Origin: Micractinium sp. NFX-FRZ
Taxonomy: Eukaryota > Chlorophyta > Trebouxiophyceae > Chlorellales > Chlorellaceae
DNA length: 64,000 bases
Direction: 5' to 3'
Assembly: GCA_029339195.1 (NCBI GenBank)
Contig: JAPTJF010000101.1
Location: 1-64,000, forward strand
This document shows, piece by piece, positions 45,533-58,500 of the stretch. The translations under genes and the position numbers were made by a program. The notes under the pieces were generated by a model. It had not been told where the DNA came from. It saw only the letters and a list, made by a program, of their open reading frames with translations, and did not search any database. How positions within the stretch are numbered: position 1 is the stretch's first letter; every line of letters begins with the position of its first letter.

Positions 45533-48500
45533 TCAGTGGGCGTGCACCTTGGCAGCAGCCGGCGCCGCCAGCAGGGCGACCGCCCGCCGAGCATTGAGCA
45601 TGTTCATGTAGAGCAGGCCGCCCGCTGCCAGCATGTAGTAGGCGCGGGTGGCAAAGGCGGCGGGCTGGAAGAGGACCAGCAGGCCCAGCAGCGCGTGGGG
45701 GACCAGCCTGCGCGGCAGGGAGGGAGGGCAGACCAGGGTCAGGGCTGGCTGTGAGGGGCAAAATTCTCGCATGCAGGCCCTTGTGTACGCTCGTGGGGCG
45801 CCTGCGTTGCATGTCAGAAACAAGTAGCAGGGAGGAGGGGAACCAGGATCAGGGCAGGCCGAGAGGGGCAGGAAGGTCCCTGTGCATGCTTCCTTCCTTC
45901 CTTCCTTCCGCTGTTGAGGCGGCAGAGAGGCAGGGAGGAGGATCACCACAGCGAGGACAGGCTGTGCAGGCAGGCCCTCGTGCATACGCCTTGACAAGCG
46001 GGCCCCCCCAACTTATCAGCCCCGCCCCACCCTGCCATCCCATCCCAGCTGCCCACTCCCCCACGCCCCGCCCTCCCACCCAACACACCGGAAGGCCAGG
46101 AAGGTGAGGCGGTCAGCAGCGGCCAGCACCGTGGTTGCGCGCGTCACTGCGGCGCTGTCGGTGCATGCGCCTGCTGAGGCGGCCATCCCAAGCAGCTTGC
46201 CAGCCAGGCGGGGGATGCTGTTGAACTCGGAGAGCAGGGTGAGGGCCATGAAGGCAGTGTGCTGCACGAGGGGGGGGTGGAAGAAGGGAGCGGAGAGGTG
46301 GAGGGCAGTGAGGCGGGCAGCAGGGAGGGGAGCACAGGTGGCGGGCAGTTTGAGGCAGCAATCGGGATTAGAGGGAAGGCAAGGTTTGCAGGTGGGCGGG
46401 ACAGGCTGTGCAAGCTAGGGAACAGCCCCGGGCACGACACCTTTGAATCTACTAGTGCCAGCCACCCTACAGCCTCTCAGCACAGCAGGTCTTTGCAGGC
46501 ATCTAAATGAATAGGCTCCCGCGCCAAGCATTAACCTCCTGCCATCCACCCACCACTTCAAGCCACCCACGCACCTCCAACTTGTAGGCGGCTGCTGAAA
46601 AGAGGACAAGGAGGAGGGTGAAGTGCGCCATGTGGCGGTGGCTGCCCCCGCTGTACAGACGGGCCGACACCTCCGCCCACAGCACAAAGCCAAAGAAGCC
46701 GGCTGCAGGCAGGCAAGGGCGGGAGGCGGGGTGCAGGCAGGGTTGAGAGGCGTGCGGGGGGAGCAGGGCGGTGGCAAATGGCCAGGGGCATCCACTGGTC
46801 TGAGTGCTCATTATTCGGCTGAGAACGGAACTGGTGTCTGTCAACACGCTGCGACGTAATGGGCATGGGGGGGAGGGAAACTAGCAGGCACGCACACAAG
46901 AGAGAGCAGTGCATAAAGCAACAGGCTCTGGAGAAAGCAGCAGGCCGGTGCGAAGCACGAAGCCCCTGCCACACGCGCACCTGAGCAGACGATGAGGGCC
47001 TGTGGGAGGTCGGCGCACCAGGTGCCGGCGGGCGCGGGTGGCGCGGCCAGGCGGATGGCCGAGGGGCAGGCCAGCACGAAGCAGGCCACCAGGGCGGCTG
47101 GGGAGGGTGTCAGGGGCGGTGTTTTTGTGTGTAAGGAGGGGGGAGGGCATGGCAAGCTTGCATGGCGTGGCATTGTGTGGACATAGCGTGCTCATGGCGC
47201 GCTTGTTAGGTCAGCCGGGCCGATGGCGTGCGGTGCAGGACGTAGAGGGCTATCAGACGGCCGCACAGCACGGCTCAGCACACCGCCACAGCAACGGGTG
47301 CACAGCTGTGCATACACACCAACCCCACCCCCACCCCTCCGTCCTCTCATCCGCCCCACCTGTGAGCGTGGAGTAGAGCAGGTGCGCCAGGTCGACCCGC
47401 CACAGCGCAGCGCGCTCAGCGGGCAGCTTCTCGTACCAGGGCAGCGCCAGCTTGGAGGCCGCCCCCGCCAGCTGGTAGGCCGCCACGGAGGCGGCGGTGG
47501 CCAGCGGCAGCAGCCACAGCATGCGGCCGGTGCTGACCGCCACACCAGCCAGGAAGCAGTAGAGGCAGATGAGCAGCTGCGGGCGGGGAGGAAGAGGGGC
47601 GGACCGTGTTTCGGCATTCAGAGATGGTGGGTGCATTGAGAAAGGGACCAGCTGGTGGCGTTGGACTGTGTCAGGCACTGGCTGTGCCAAACCCAGGGCG
47701 GCACATGACAGGCCGGAGGATAACAGAAGCGGGGCAGGGCAGGGCAGGCAAAGCTACAGCAGGGTCCCAAACAAATATGAAATTGGACCTTAAGGTGCAG
47801 AGCAACAAGGCCCACCTGCATGACGGGGTCGCCGCCGCCAAAGCTGCCGGAGGGGGTGGCGTCCAGGCTGCTGCCCACACGGTGCAGCCCCTTGCTGATC
47901 TCGACTGCAGCAGTTGAGGATGGGTGTTTTAGACTCATACAGCTGTACAACCACCGCAGCACTGAGAACCAGCCCACAATAGAGGAACATTCCCTGGGCA
48001 CTCTGCTGAGCGAGTGAGCTTGGTGGCCTGGCAGCTCCGGGTTGCCCCATGCCCTGCCCTGGGCGGGCACTCCACTCACTGGAGCGCTGCATGTCTGCCG
48101 CCGTCAGCGTGGGATCCTTATCTTTAACCCAAGTGACCTGGAAGGTGTGGATGTACCTGCAGAGGTGGGGGTGGGGTTGGGAGGGGGGGAGGGACGAGGA
48201 CAATTCGTGTGTAAGAAGACAGCACATGATGAAACAACCCGTTGGTATTGTGCCCTTCATCTGTGAAGGTGACTGCAGGAGCGAGCATCTTGCGCAAGAT
48301 ATACCAAGGTTTTGCCACGGTGCTGACCTGGCATCAAAGGTTGCCTCGGCAGTATGCAAAGGCAAAGCAGTACTTTGCGCCAAAAGGGGGCACTGTTTGC
48401 AACCCTGAAACCTGAAACCCCCCAACCTGCGCCCTCCTCCCCTTGTCACTCACTTGGCGTCAAAGGCCGCCTCGCAGTAGGCAAAGTAGAAGCGGTACTT

Positions 48501-51500
48501 GCGCCAGAAGCGGTCGCTGTACCCCAACGCCAGCACCTCCTCCCGCCGCGCCTCCCAGGCCTCCCGCCACGCACGCAGCGTCACCGCATAGTCCGGGCCA
48601 ATGTCCTGGCAACCATGCACTGCGGTAGGCTCATAGTAGTGCAGAAAGCAGGTCGGTGAGCGGGTCGGAGCACGTGAGGTGAAGGGGCAGTTCCAGGTAA
48701 GGTCGGTGGGCGGGGTATGGCGATGGCAGTGTGTGCACAGGCACAGTGTCAGCAGGTGAACGGGCCCGGTGGGCACACCCTCCGCAGGACCCCAGCCAGG
48801 ACCCACTGAACTCAGTGCAAGCACCCAAAGCGGTGGCTCACCGCTCATGCCGGTGCCGCGCGCATTGTCCACCATGGCCCCCATGCAGGGCAGGTGGCCC
48901 CCCGGGAAGATGTGCTCCCGGATGAAGTCGGAGGTGCGGCAGTACGCCTCGTACCGCTCGTCCGGCTCGGCAATGACCTGGATGTACGGTGGCGGGGGTA
49001 GGCGGTATGGGGGCGGGGTTTTGCTCGCTTTGCGCAGTGCGCTTTGATAGGCTGCGTACATGCTTCCTACATGCTCCGCAATGGACCACCCCGCCCCACA
49101 TCAAATCTCACCTGGATCACGCACTTGCCCCCCGGCTTCAGCATGGCCCCCAGGGTGCGGAAGTAGGCCTCCAGGTGCTCGTGCCCCACGGCCTCAATCA
49201 TCTCGCAGGACACCACCTGTGGGAGCGGGCAGGATGAGATGAGGAGATTGCAGCAGCGAGGTGAGGAACACGCGCGCAGCAGGGCATCAGGGCTGGGCAA
49301 CCCCCAGGCGGAGGGAGGGAGACCGCAGCAGCGAGGGGAGGAACTAGAGCTGCAGTAGGGCATAGTAGTGGCTGAGGTAATCCAAGCCACCACACCCGTC
49401 ACCCACCTTGTCGTAGGTCCCCGCCCCCGGGCACTCGCGGTAGTCGCAGAACAGCAGGGTGACGCGGTCAGACAGGCCCGCCTCCTTGACCCGCGCCGTC
49501 GCCTCCGCCAGCTGCTCCTTGCTGACCGTGATGCCGGTCACCCTGCGAGAGGACAAGACAGCGGGTTGCAGTGAACAGTGGCGGTGCGGACAAAGTGGCA
49601 CACCACCACTGCCAGCAGAGGTGAGAGTAGCTGTCAGGGCTAAGGCAGTGTGCGGGCCCGGGGGGGCAGCGGCGCGCACCTGCAGCCGGTGCGCTGTGCT
49701 GCGCGCATGGCAAAGCTGCCCCAGCCGCAGCCAACCTCCAGCACGTGGTCGCCCTCTGCAGCCAAGCCAAGAGGGGGAGGGCGAGGGAGTCGGACATGAG
49801 AGAGGGCAGTGCCAGGGAGCCAAGAGACGTGCGCACAGGCACACAAGTCAGGGAAACGTGTTGCCTCCTCTTCTGCTTCCCCGCTGTCACCGTCTCATCC
49901 GCTCTCCTCCTCTGTCCGCCCCAATTCCCTCCTCATTACCCTCCGCCTATGCCCACCCCGACATCAGGCAGCCCACCCTCCCACCCACCCTGGATGCCGG
50001 CCTTGTCGATGAGGGCGTCAATCTTGTTCATCTGGCTCTGCTGCAGGTCGCAGTCTGCAGAAGGAGACATGGTAAATGATAAAGCGAGGTGCAAGCTGGG
50101 AGTATGGCATGTGGAGCCCACCAGGGTTGGGAGCCACGACAGCGCCGCCTCTGGTGCGGCCAGCCAGGCAGGCAGGCTGGCGGCCCACGGCGGCTCACCG
50201 GGGGTCCAGATGCCGCAGCTGTAGGTCATGCTGTCGTCCAGGAACAGCTTGTACATGTTGTTGCCTGCAGGGGTGGGAGGCAGGATCAGGGGGCTTCAGA
50301 TAATAGGGCATGGGTCTCAGGGCGTGCCACCAGGGTGCCAAAGGGGATCACACCAGGGAGGTAAATTCCACCGCCCCACACGGCACAGAGCACTCTGCTG
50401 CCCCACCCTACCTGCGTCATAGTGCTCCTCGATGTTGCGCCGGCTGCCTTCCAGCGTGTTGGAGCGCGCCGCGTGTGCCGCCGCCAGCAGGCGGTCTCCC
50501 AGCCAGTTGAACGCGCCCAGCAGGCCCCGCGACTCCTGCATGATAACAAGGTGGCCAAACAGCAAACGTAGGAACAAAGTGCCATTGCTCCAACAGTCAG
50601 GCAAGCAGATGCGGGGGGAGGCACGATGCAGCATCCTCGAGTGTCACCCCACTCGAAAGCGCGCCAGCCGACAGTGAAGCCCACCTCGATGTTGTTGGCG
50701 TTGGCGGTGGCCACAGCCAGCAGGCCGCCCAGGTCATCCACCTCGTAGTCACCATCCATGTACGCCTCACCCAGGCCTGCAAATGAAGAGTGGGGGTGCG
50801 TGAGCGGGGAGGGAGGGGCAGTGGAGGGGACAGAGGTGGGCAGAGAAGGGGAGCAAGGCAGACATGGTGCTAACAGGAACCGTGTGTCTGCCACGGCGGG
50901 GCGGAGAGCGGGGAATGAGGAGCAGGACACGGCACAGCACGGCACAGCGCTCACCGGTGTCGTGGCGGGTGATGACCTTGCGGAAGAAGGCGACGTCCAG
51001 GATGCGCACCGTGGCGCTCAGCTGCGGGCGGCACCGCCACTCCTCGCCTGCAGGCGGGCCGGGGGCAGTCGAAGCGGAGGCCGGTGGCGGGGGGGAAGAC
51101 GGGCAGGCGCTTGCCAGCACAGGCATGACAAGGGAGGGCGGCCCTTCACAGCTGCCCTGTTCCCGGAGCACACACACAGCATGACACAGCCGCAGGGGAG
51201 CTGCAGCCGCTGCTCTCTTCAACCCCACCCGCCCTCTTTCCCCCACCCGCCCCTCCCTGCCCAGCTGCGCACCCTTGGGCACCGGCGGCGCGGTGCGCTG
51301 CGCGTCGCCGTAGCACCGCTCGTCGCCGTTTGGCAGGATCAGGCGCATGCGCCCCGTCTTGATGGCGGCGCGTGCAAACTTGTCAAACAGGGCAATGGCC
51401 GCCTGGTCCAGCAGGCCAATCTTGGGAGAGACGGTGCGGGGCACCCAGGGGATGGTGGCCCCTGAAGGGTGGGAAGCAGAGCAGGGAAGGTGAGGGGGAG

Positions 51501-54500
51501 GCAGGCGGCAGGTGGCGGGTGAACGTGAGCAGGCCCGCACACAGCAAGGGTGGGTAGTTTGCGGGGGCACACATGCAACAGGCGGCCTTCAACAACGCCC
51601 ACAGTGCAGCACTACCTCCACAGCCGCCCGCGTGACTCTCCCACCGTCTCCACCACCACCACCGCCGCCGCCGCCGACCGCCACCGCTACACACTCTACC
51701 CCTTCACTCACCCATGGCCTCCACCACCGCCACTGCGCTCCTGATGCCGTCCTCGTGGAAGCCGTAGCCGCACCATGCCCCCGCCAGGTACACGCCACCC
51801 TTGCCCTGCACACACATCCACACATTTCGGTCAAGCAGATCATGACTGTGATGATGTGACCGGCCGGCTGCAGAGCCCCTCCATTTGCGCAGTGCATGGA
51901 AACAGGTGCCTGCCAGGGCGGCACCACCCCTGGGCACGACGGCAGCGAGCGTAAGGGAGGGGGGTGATCCTGCCAGCGCCCCCTCCCACCCCGCCCTCTG
52001 CCACTGGCCCACCTGCGCCGCCGGCAGCTCACGCTGCGCCTTGTCTGACGCAAAGCTGAAGACGGGGTGCGCCAGTGTGAGGCGGCGGCACACCTTGTCC
52101 TCTGCAGGCCAGCACAGCGGGCGACAGGGGCGCATGCAAGGAGGTTCAGTGCCTGCCACTGACATGATGGGCGGAGAAAAAGTCATGGGCCTGTCAACCG
52201 CTCCTGCTGGTATGGCGGCTGGATGCCATCGGAGGTGCAGGCCCAAGCAGGCTCGTGCAGCAACAGCAGATGCAACAGCAGACACAATCAACAGGGGGCA
52301 GCGTTGCGGAGATGGTAGGCAGGTGCCGGCATGCCCAGGGCAGCGTGCAAGGCCGGGCTGGCGTCAGTGGCAGGCCAAGGGCAGGTCACAGGTGCACCCG
52401 CGCGCTCGCACCACGCCACCTGCCCCAGAGCACCCCATGACAGCAGTGCAGCAGTACACCCCAGCCTGCACACCTGCCGGCGGATGGATAGGGTTGAGCG
52501 TGACAAAGAGGTTGGGCGCCTCGGCAGGCAGCGGCTGCAGCCGGTTGGCCCAGTAGGACACGCACACCGCGGCCCTGCACAGCGGTGAATGGCAGGTGGG
52601 TGGGGGGGGGCAAATCGGTTGGTGCGGAGCAGTCCGAGTTTGCCTTACTGTACAAGCAACCCCTGCTGGGCACCTGGCCGGCCTGTAAACCTCACGACCC
52701 CTGGCGCATTCCTCAACCCAGCCTGGCTGCACCGACCTCCTCCAGCCGCCACCCCACCCCTCTCAGCCACCCCCCCCCCCCCCCACCCCAGCTCCAGCGC
52801 TCACTTGTCTCCCCCCTCTGCGCTCCTCCCCAGGAAGTTCCAGGAGGCCCACGTCTTCTTGCAGCGCGGCATGAGGGACTCGTCGGTGTGCAGCCACACG
52901 TCGTTGTCGTTGTAGGGGATGGCTGCAAGCACATCGCGCAGTGGCTGCAAGACGGGGAGGGTGAGAGGGAGGGAGGGGCATGGCACGAAATTATATTTTG
53001 AGGCATTGTGGGAGGATGGCAACCAGCCACCACAAAGGAGCTGAACATGGTGAGGAACGGCAGCGGGGTTGCGCGGGCAGAAGGCGGGGAAGGATGGAAG
53101 GGGGTGGAAGGGAGCAAACGGCGCGCATGCCATATGCACACAGCGCCATGCATGCAGCCCACAGCACCATGCTAACAAGCTGCAGCGCCAGCACCCGCAA
53201 GTTGCCACCCCACCCCTGACCGTCTCACCTTGGGGCCCTTGGGTCCCAGCAGCTTGAGGCTGATGTCGGAGTGGGTGGCCAGCACCACGGCATCAAAGTC
53301 CTCCTCCACCTGCTTCGCCTGCTGAGCTGGCGCATCGCCAGCCTGGCCGCGCGTGAACGCCAGCACCACGGGCCCCTGCGGCCCCATGCTGCGCACGCTG
53401 TCCACCGGCGTGCCGGCGCGCACGTCGGGCAGCGCGGCCGTCACTTTGTCCACGTACTGCTTGCTGCGCCCGCTGACCACGCGCCAGCAGGGGCGCTGGT
53501 ACAGGTCCAGCAGGTGGTGGTTCACCCAGAAGTGTACCAGCGTGGTGACAGGGAAGTCGAGCACCTGTTCGGGGGGCACGGGTGAGGAGGGCCAGGAGAG
53601 TGGGCAGCAGCGGGCGTCAGGAATAACGCAGTATGAAGCAGCCAGGAGCAGGCTGGGGCGATTGGTGCACATGCCGTGTAGCCCTGGGGACATGCATCCA
53701 CTCCAGGCGCCACACCTCTCTCTCCGCAGCTGCCACATCCATATGCTGAGCACCTGTATGCGGTCGAGCACTGCACAACAGGCTCCTGCCCCATCTGCAC
53801 GCACGCCCATTCGCCTGCTGCCCAATGGCTGCTGCACATGTTCCCGCCCACCTGTGCATTGGGTACACTCCACACCGCAGCGCACATGGGGGCCACATAG
53901 AAGTCGCGGAAGGCGGTACTGTACCGCTTCTCCTGCAGGTACTGCCCCAGGGTGGTGCGGGCGTACTGCGCTGCGTGCTCGGGCTTCAGCACCTCGGGCG
54001 CCTCGCGCCCAAAGCGCAGCACGTCGCGGATCATGGCCAGGAAGGAAGGGGAGGCCAGGTTCTTACGCTGCAGGAAGCACCAGTGGGAGAGCAGAATGAG
54101 TGTAAGGGACAGACAGGATCGCGCATGCAACGTGCCACCACGTATGCACGAACTATCACGTGAGATGGCCACCTGGCGCCCAAATTTTGCATGCCACAGT
54201 ACCCACACGGCTGCCTGCAGCACCCACAAACCCGTCCCACCCCCTCCTGCACACATTCACATACTTCACTCCTTCAGCCGCATGATGTCCAGACCATGCA
54301 GCCCAATCACAACCTTTGCAGCAGCACCCAACGCATCTACTGCCCACCCTCACCTGCGCAAAGACGGTGTCGAGCGAGTGTGACCCCCACTCCAGCGCCC
54401 CGCCATCCATGGAGAGCGCAAAGGACATCTCCGACGGCTGCGTCTCCACCCCCAGCTCCTCAAACAGCCCAACCAGGTGCGGGTAGGTGGTGAGGTTGTA

Positions 54501-55282
54501 GACCTGGCAAACGGGGGGCAGGCAGGGCACAGGAGCACGCGGTTTGGTGGCAGGCAGGCGGGCGGGCAGTAAGGCAAGCAGACGGGCAGGCAGGCAGGAG
54601 GCGAGCCCCACAGGCGTGAGCACCCGCCTGCCTGCACAAACATCTGGAGGCCAAGCACCCGCTTTCCCCGAGCGCCTTCTGAACCTGTGCACCCACCTGG
54701 AGACCCATCCCCAAGCACCGATCAGCGCCCAGCACCCACCAAAAGGATGCAAGGGCGCTACAACACAAGCCCCCATCATAAAGAGCCCAGCACCCACCTG
54801 GAACCCCAGGTCCACGGGGTATCCGCTGGAGGTGTCTGTCAGCGTGTGCCCGCCGCATGTCGCCTCGCTCTCAAACAGCGTCACGCGGGCGCCGTTCCTG
54901 CAGGACAGCGGGCGTGAGGCAGTTGCCTTGGGCACCTAAGGCACAGTCTCCATTGCATTGCCTCCAATGCGTTGATCTTTGATGAGTACCTTGATGCGAT
55001 GCAAGCTGCAAGGAATGGGTTGAGCGGACGGCGGCCATGCATTCCGGCGCTGGCGGTGGCGGGCGGGAGGCGGGAGGCGGCAGCCGGTGGGCGCCGCCTG
55101 CGCAGCCAGGCGCCTCGTTGCCTGCGACTACCGTGATGCAATTGGTAGGTCGCAGAATGCGCAGGGGATCACCCAACCCCGCAAGGCCCAGCAAACCGGG
55201 AAGCAGCGCACTTTTGGAGCAGCCAGGCGGCGGAGAGGCCAGCGATGCCTGAGCCGACCACTGCCACACGCTTGCCGTCCAT
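45533..55282 (-). CDS. FAD amine-oxidase-like / cyclopropane-fatty-acid synthase / membrane-domain fusion, 27 exons
   Basis: Exon starts (minus): 55282, 54897, 54503, 54067, 53564, 52944, 52574, 52101, 51805, 51461, 51047, 50776, 50535, 50264, 50054, 49755, 49542, 49216, 48977, 48619, 48156, 47904, 47576, 47097, 46702, 46261, 45707 (ends 45533). All 26 introns are GT-AG and every phase closes; 1173 aa. Residues 1-432 are an FAD/NAD-binding oxidase domain (VAVVGSGIAGLSAAWLL, TLFESEATCGGHT, YLAGAWCGYGFHEDG). Residues about 433-874 are a cyclopropane synthase, which adds a methylene from S-adenosylmethionine to lipid double bonds: VLEVGCGWGSFA (SAM loop, about 647-658), GITVSKEQ, SCEMIEAVGHEHLEAYF, YFAYCEAAFD. 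This oxidase-synthase order matches plant enzymes. Residues 875-1173 add about seven hydrophobic helices, weakly TLC-like (LLSEFNSIPRLAG). The strong donor at 48079 joins them in phase. Confidence 0.88.
45700..45992. repeat. Diverged tandem duplication and (TTCC)n in the last intron of the fusion gene
   Basis: The exon 27/intron 26 border sequence around 45710-45790 (gggcagaccagggtcagg...gcatgcaggcccttgtgtac) recurs in pieces at 45835-45985 (ggaaccaggatcagggcagg, gcaggcaggccctcgtgcat). A TTCC microsatellite of five units lies at 45890-45909. Confidence 0.6.
48327..48390 (-). repeat. Copy of exon 20 end in the next intron of the fusion gene
   Basis: About 60 bp (tggcatcaaaggttgcctcg on the + strand) resembles the end of exon 20 plus its donor side (48451-48512, tggcgtcaaaggccgcctcg) at roughly 80% identity with small indels. 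It lies about 65 bp inside the following intron. Confidence 0.8.
52770..52784. repeat. C15 homopolymer in an intron
   Basis: Fifteen consecutive C (G on the transcribed strand) in the intron after exon 6 of the fusion gene, about 20 nt from the donor. Confidence 0.9.
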
Positions 55283-55518
55283 CTTCACTGGCGCCCAGCT
55301 GGAATGCGCGCAATTGGGGCGGAGGTCTCCTGCTCTAGGGCTTGCTTGCAAGCCACTCCAAACACTGGGGTATCGATCCCAATGGCAATGTGCTATGCTG
55401 CAATCAGGTAAAGCTGAGGTAAAGCTGAGGCCGAGGAGTGTGCTGTGCTGTGCTATGCTACAGTGCGAAGGTTTCAGCTCCTCATGTCGCTCGCTCCTGC
55501 GATCACCGCTGCTCCGCC
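55283..55518. promoter_or_regulatory. Compact bidirectional promoter region
   Basis: Only 236 bp separate the ATG of the minus-strand fusion gene from the ATG chosen for the plus-strand RUS gene. It contains a tandem ggtaaagctga pair (about 55407-55428) and a run of tgctgtgctatgct words at about 55441-55460. No TATA box was identified. Confidence 0.5.
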
Positions 55519-58500
55519 ATGCAGGCCCCTGGCCGCAACCTGCCCAGCTGGGCTGCGGGTGCCCGCCCAGTGCCGGCGCCTCTCACCGCGCCTCCTCGCC
55601 GCCCCACTCGGGCACCATCGGCAGTTCAGCCAGAACAGGTGACAGAGGCGGAGCGCCGGGGTGCAGCGCCACGCACACTGGTGGAACTGGGGTTCAGTGG
55701 CGGGCGGCAGCGCGAGGTGCAGCTGAGCGGCGGCGAGCCTGGAGGCGAAGCGCAGGCAGCTCACGATGCCCCTGCAGCCCTCGGCAGCGGCAGCAACAGC
55801 TCTGCAAGCGTGACGTACAGCCCGCTGGGGGCGGTGCGCGACTTCTTCTTGCCCCGAGGCTGGCCCCACAGGTGAGCGGCGCCTGCGTGCGGCGGCAAGT
55901 CCAAGTTTTATTTTGCCCGCTGCAGATTCTGCCTCGTGCGCTGCCCTCCATTTCACCTGGTTCATCCAGGTGAAGTGTCATGTTGTAGCCATTGGATGCT
56001 GAGCCGCCCTGTGCCATGCTGTCCCGTATCGCGCCTGCAGCGTCACCCCCGACTACCTGCGCTACCAACTGGCCACCGTGCCCGCCCACATCACCGGCCA
56101 CCTGTCCCACTCCCTGGCCACCTCCAGCATGATCCAGGTGGGCAGGCAGGTCTCCCGCAGCTCCACCCTGCAACTGATTGACACTCCTTGCTCTCTTGCA
56201 CGCTGGTTCAGGTGGGCAGGCAGGTGGGTGCAACACTACAGCTAGCATCCCTCCTTGCACTCTTGCTCTCAAAGCCGCGCGCCGGCACCTCATGCCCAGC
56301 ACGCCGCCCTGCACGATGCCTGTGCGCCTGCCTGATGCACCCTCCCCTGAAGCCAGCACACCCATGCCTCCCCTGGCATGCAGGCGCTGGGCCTTGGCTA
56401 CAGCCCTGCGGGTGTGGTGGCCACGTCAGCTGCCATCAAATGGATCACCAAGGATGGCCTGGGCGCTGCTGGACGGCTCATTGTGGGGGGACGCCTGGCC
56501 TCAGGTGGGAGGGGACGGCAGCGGGCGGGTGGGGCGGCGCTGAGGCACAGCAAGGCTCTTGTGGTGGAGTTAGGGCGACGAATGGTGCACCAGCAGCGGC
56601 AGCAGGTATCTGCGTCTGCAGCAGAAGCGTTGGTGGTATGGTGCAGCAACGGAGGCGGGCAGCCATCATGGTGGGCAGCTTTTTCTCTGTACCCTCCCTC
56701 CCCAGTAGTGCAAGGTACTATGGACACCACCCTCCACCCCTCCACCCGTCTGGTGCTCGTTCAGACCCCTGGCGGCTGCGCAGATGTCCTTGCCCTGCCA
56801 TCCTCCAATGCCGCCTAAACGAACGCTGCTCTCACACCTTTCAACCCCTGCTCCCTCCCTCCTTGCCCACCTGCTGCAGTGTTTGACGAGGACCCGCGGC
56901 GGTGGCGCATGGTGGCAGAGGGCGTCAGCACTCTTGGGCTAGCGCTGGAGATCGCCACGCAGATGTTCCCTTGTGAGGACGGAAGGGCAGGGAAGGGGGG
57001 AGGGGGCGGGAGCAGGGTGTACAGGTTGCACTTGCCAGCATCAGCACCTTGCCTGGCACTTGCTCTAAGCGGCATCACCACACGTATGCCTGAGTGAGAG
57101 TAGGGCAACACACGCTAGGGTAGCGCTCTCCAAGGGCGCACGCGCCCCTTCTGACGGCCGCCAAGCGTCTGCAACGGCGACGTGCGGTGTGCTCTCATGT
57201 GCTTGGCCAGGGCAAGGGTGCTGGATGCCCAGCACGTGTACTCCCACGTGTGCATGCCATCACAACTACGTGCTCATCTAACCTCTGCCTTCGTCCCTGC
57301 CCCCCCGCCTGCAGCCCAGTTTGTGGCGCTCGCCGGTGGCGGCACCCTTGCCAAGTCGATGGCCAAAGGCATGGGGCGCCCCTGCTTCCGAGTCATCCAG
57401 ACCCACTTCTCGGCCACAAACAATGTGGGGGATGTGGCGGCCAAGGAGGAGGTGTGGGAGGTGGCGGCGCAGGTGCGTGTGGGTTGGGTGGGTGCAGCCG
57501 CGTGAAGCTTTGAGTAGCTGTTTTGGGCAGCGCAGGGAAAGGGGGGTGGGCTGCTCAGCAACAGACGCATGCAGCATGACAAGGCAGGGGGTGCATGAGG
57601 GCATGCGAGTCAGAGGACGGTGCGCCGGGTGCTGGTGGTACATCTGAATTGAGGTGCCGTTAACCGCTCAGGCAGCCTGTCAGCCAATCCGCCCCCATTC
57701 CCCCCGCGCCGCGCTTCCATGCCCCGCAGCTGGCAGGCCTGGCCTCGAGCGTGGTGCTGCTGCAGGCGCTGCAGGCGGCAGGCACGCCGGAGGCCGTGAT
57801 CCCGGCGTGGGTGGCAGCACAAGGCGTGCACGTGGCGCTGCGCTATGCCGCGCTGAGCGCGCTGCGCTTTCCCTACCCCAACCAGGCAAGCTTCGTCTGG
57901 CCGGCTTGTGTCACGGTTGTCCATCGACACCCCCTGTGCATGCCTCGTTGCAGCACACCCAGAGGATAATCAGTACACATTCAATATTTCATACTTTTCA
58001 TCAACAAATACAATGATACCAGGGGTTTATTTCTGTCTTTTTTTAGTTCTTTGTGGCAGGTGTGACCTTTGCCGTTGTTCAAGTGCGGGTCCCTCTGCAG
58101 CTACTGCGTCCCTTTCTCAGTGCTGAGCCCTCTCACACTTCCGCTGCTCCTTCCACCCTGCCGCGCATGCCTGCAGAAGCGAGCCGCCCTGCTGGCAAGC
58201 AGCCACGTCAGCACGGGGCGGGTGCCCAGCATTGAGGAGGTGAATGCGGCAGAGGACATCCTGCTGCCGCCCTCGGCCTGCCGCCCGCGCCTCGTCTACG
58301 GCTGCACACTAGCTGAGGTCTTGCCGGCGGGCACGGTTGAGCTTGGCAGCAGCAGCAGCAATGGCAGCAGCAACGGCAGCGGCGGCAGCGGTGCGCCTCA
58401 GACCCTGCAGGAGCAGCAGCAGCAGCAGGTGGCAGAGCTGGTGCAGCTGTACGCCGGCGAGCGGTACCTGCTGACTTGGCAGGACGGCACAGCCTGGGTG

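Noticed and set aside
45533..55282. Recent bacterial transfer of the cyclopropane synthase
   Set aside because: 26 phase-consistent introns, local codon use and the plant-type FAD-synthase order argue for an old eukaryotic gene.
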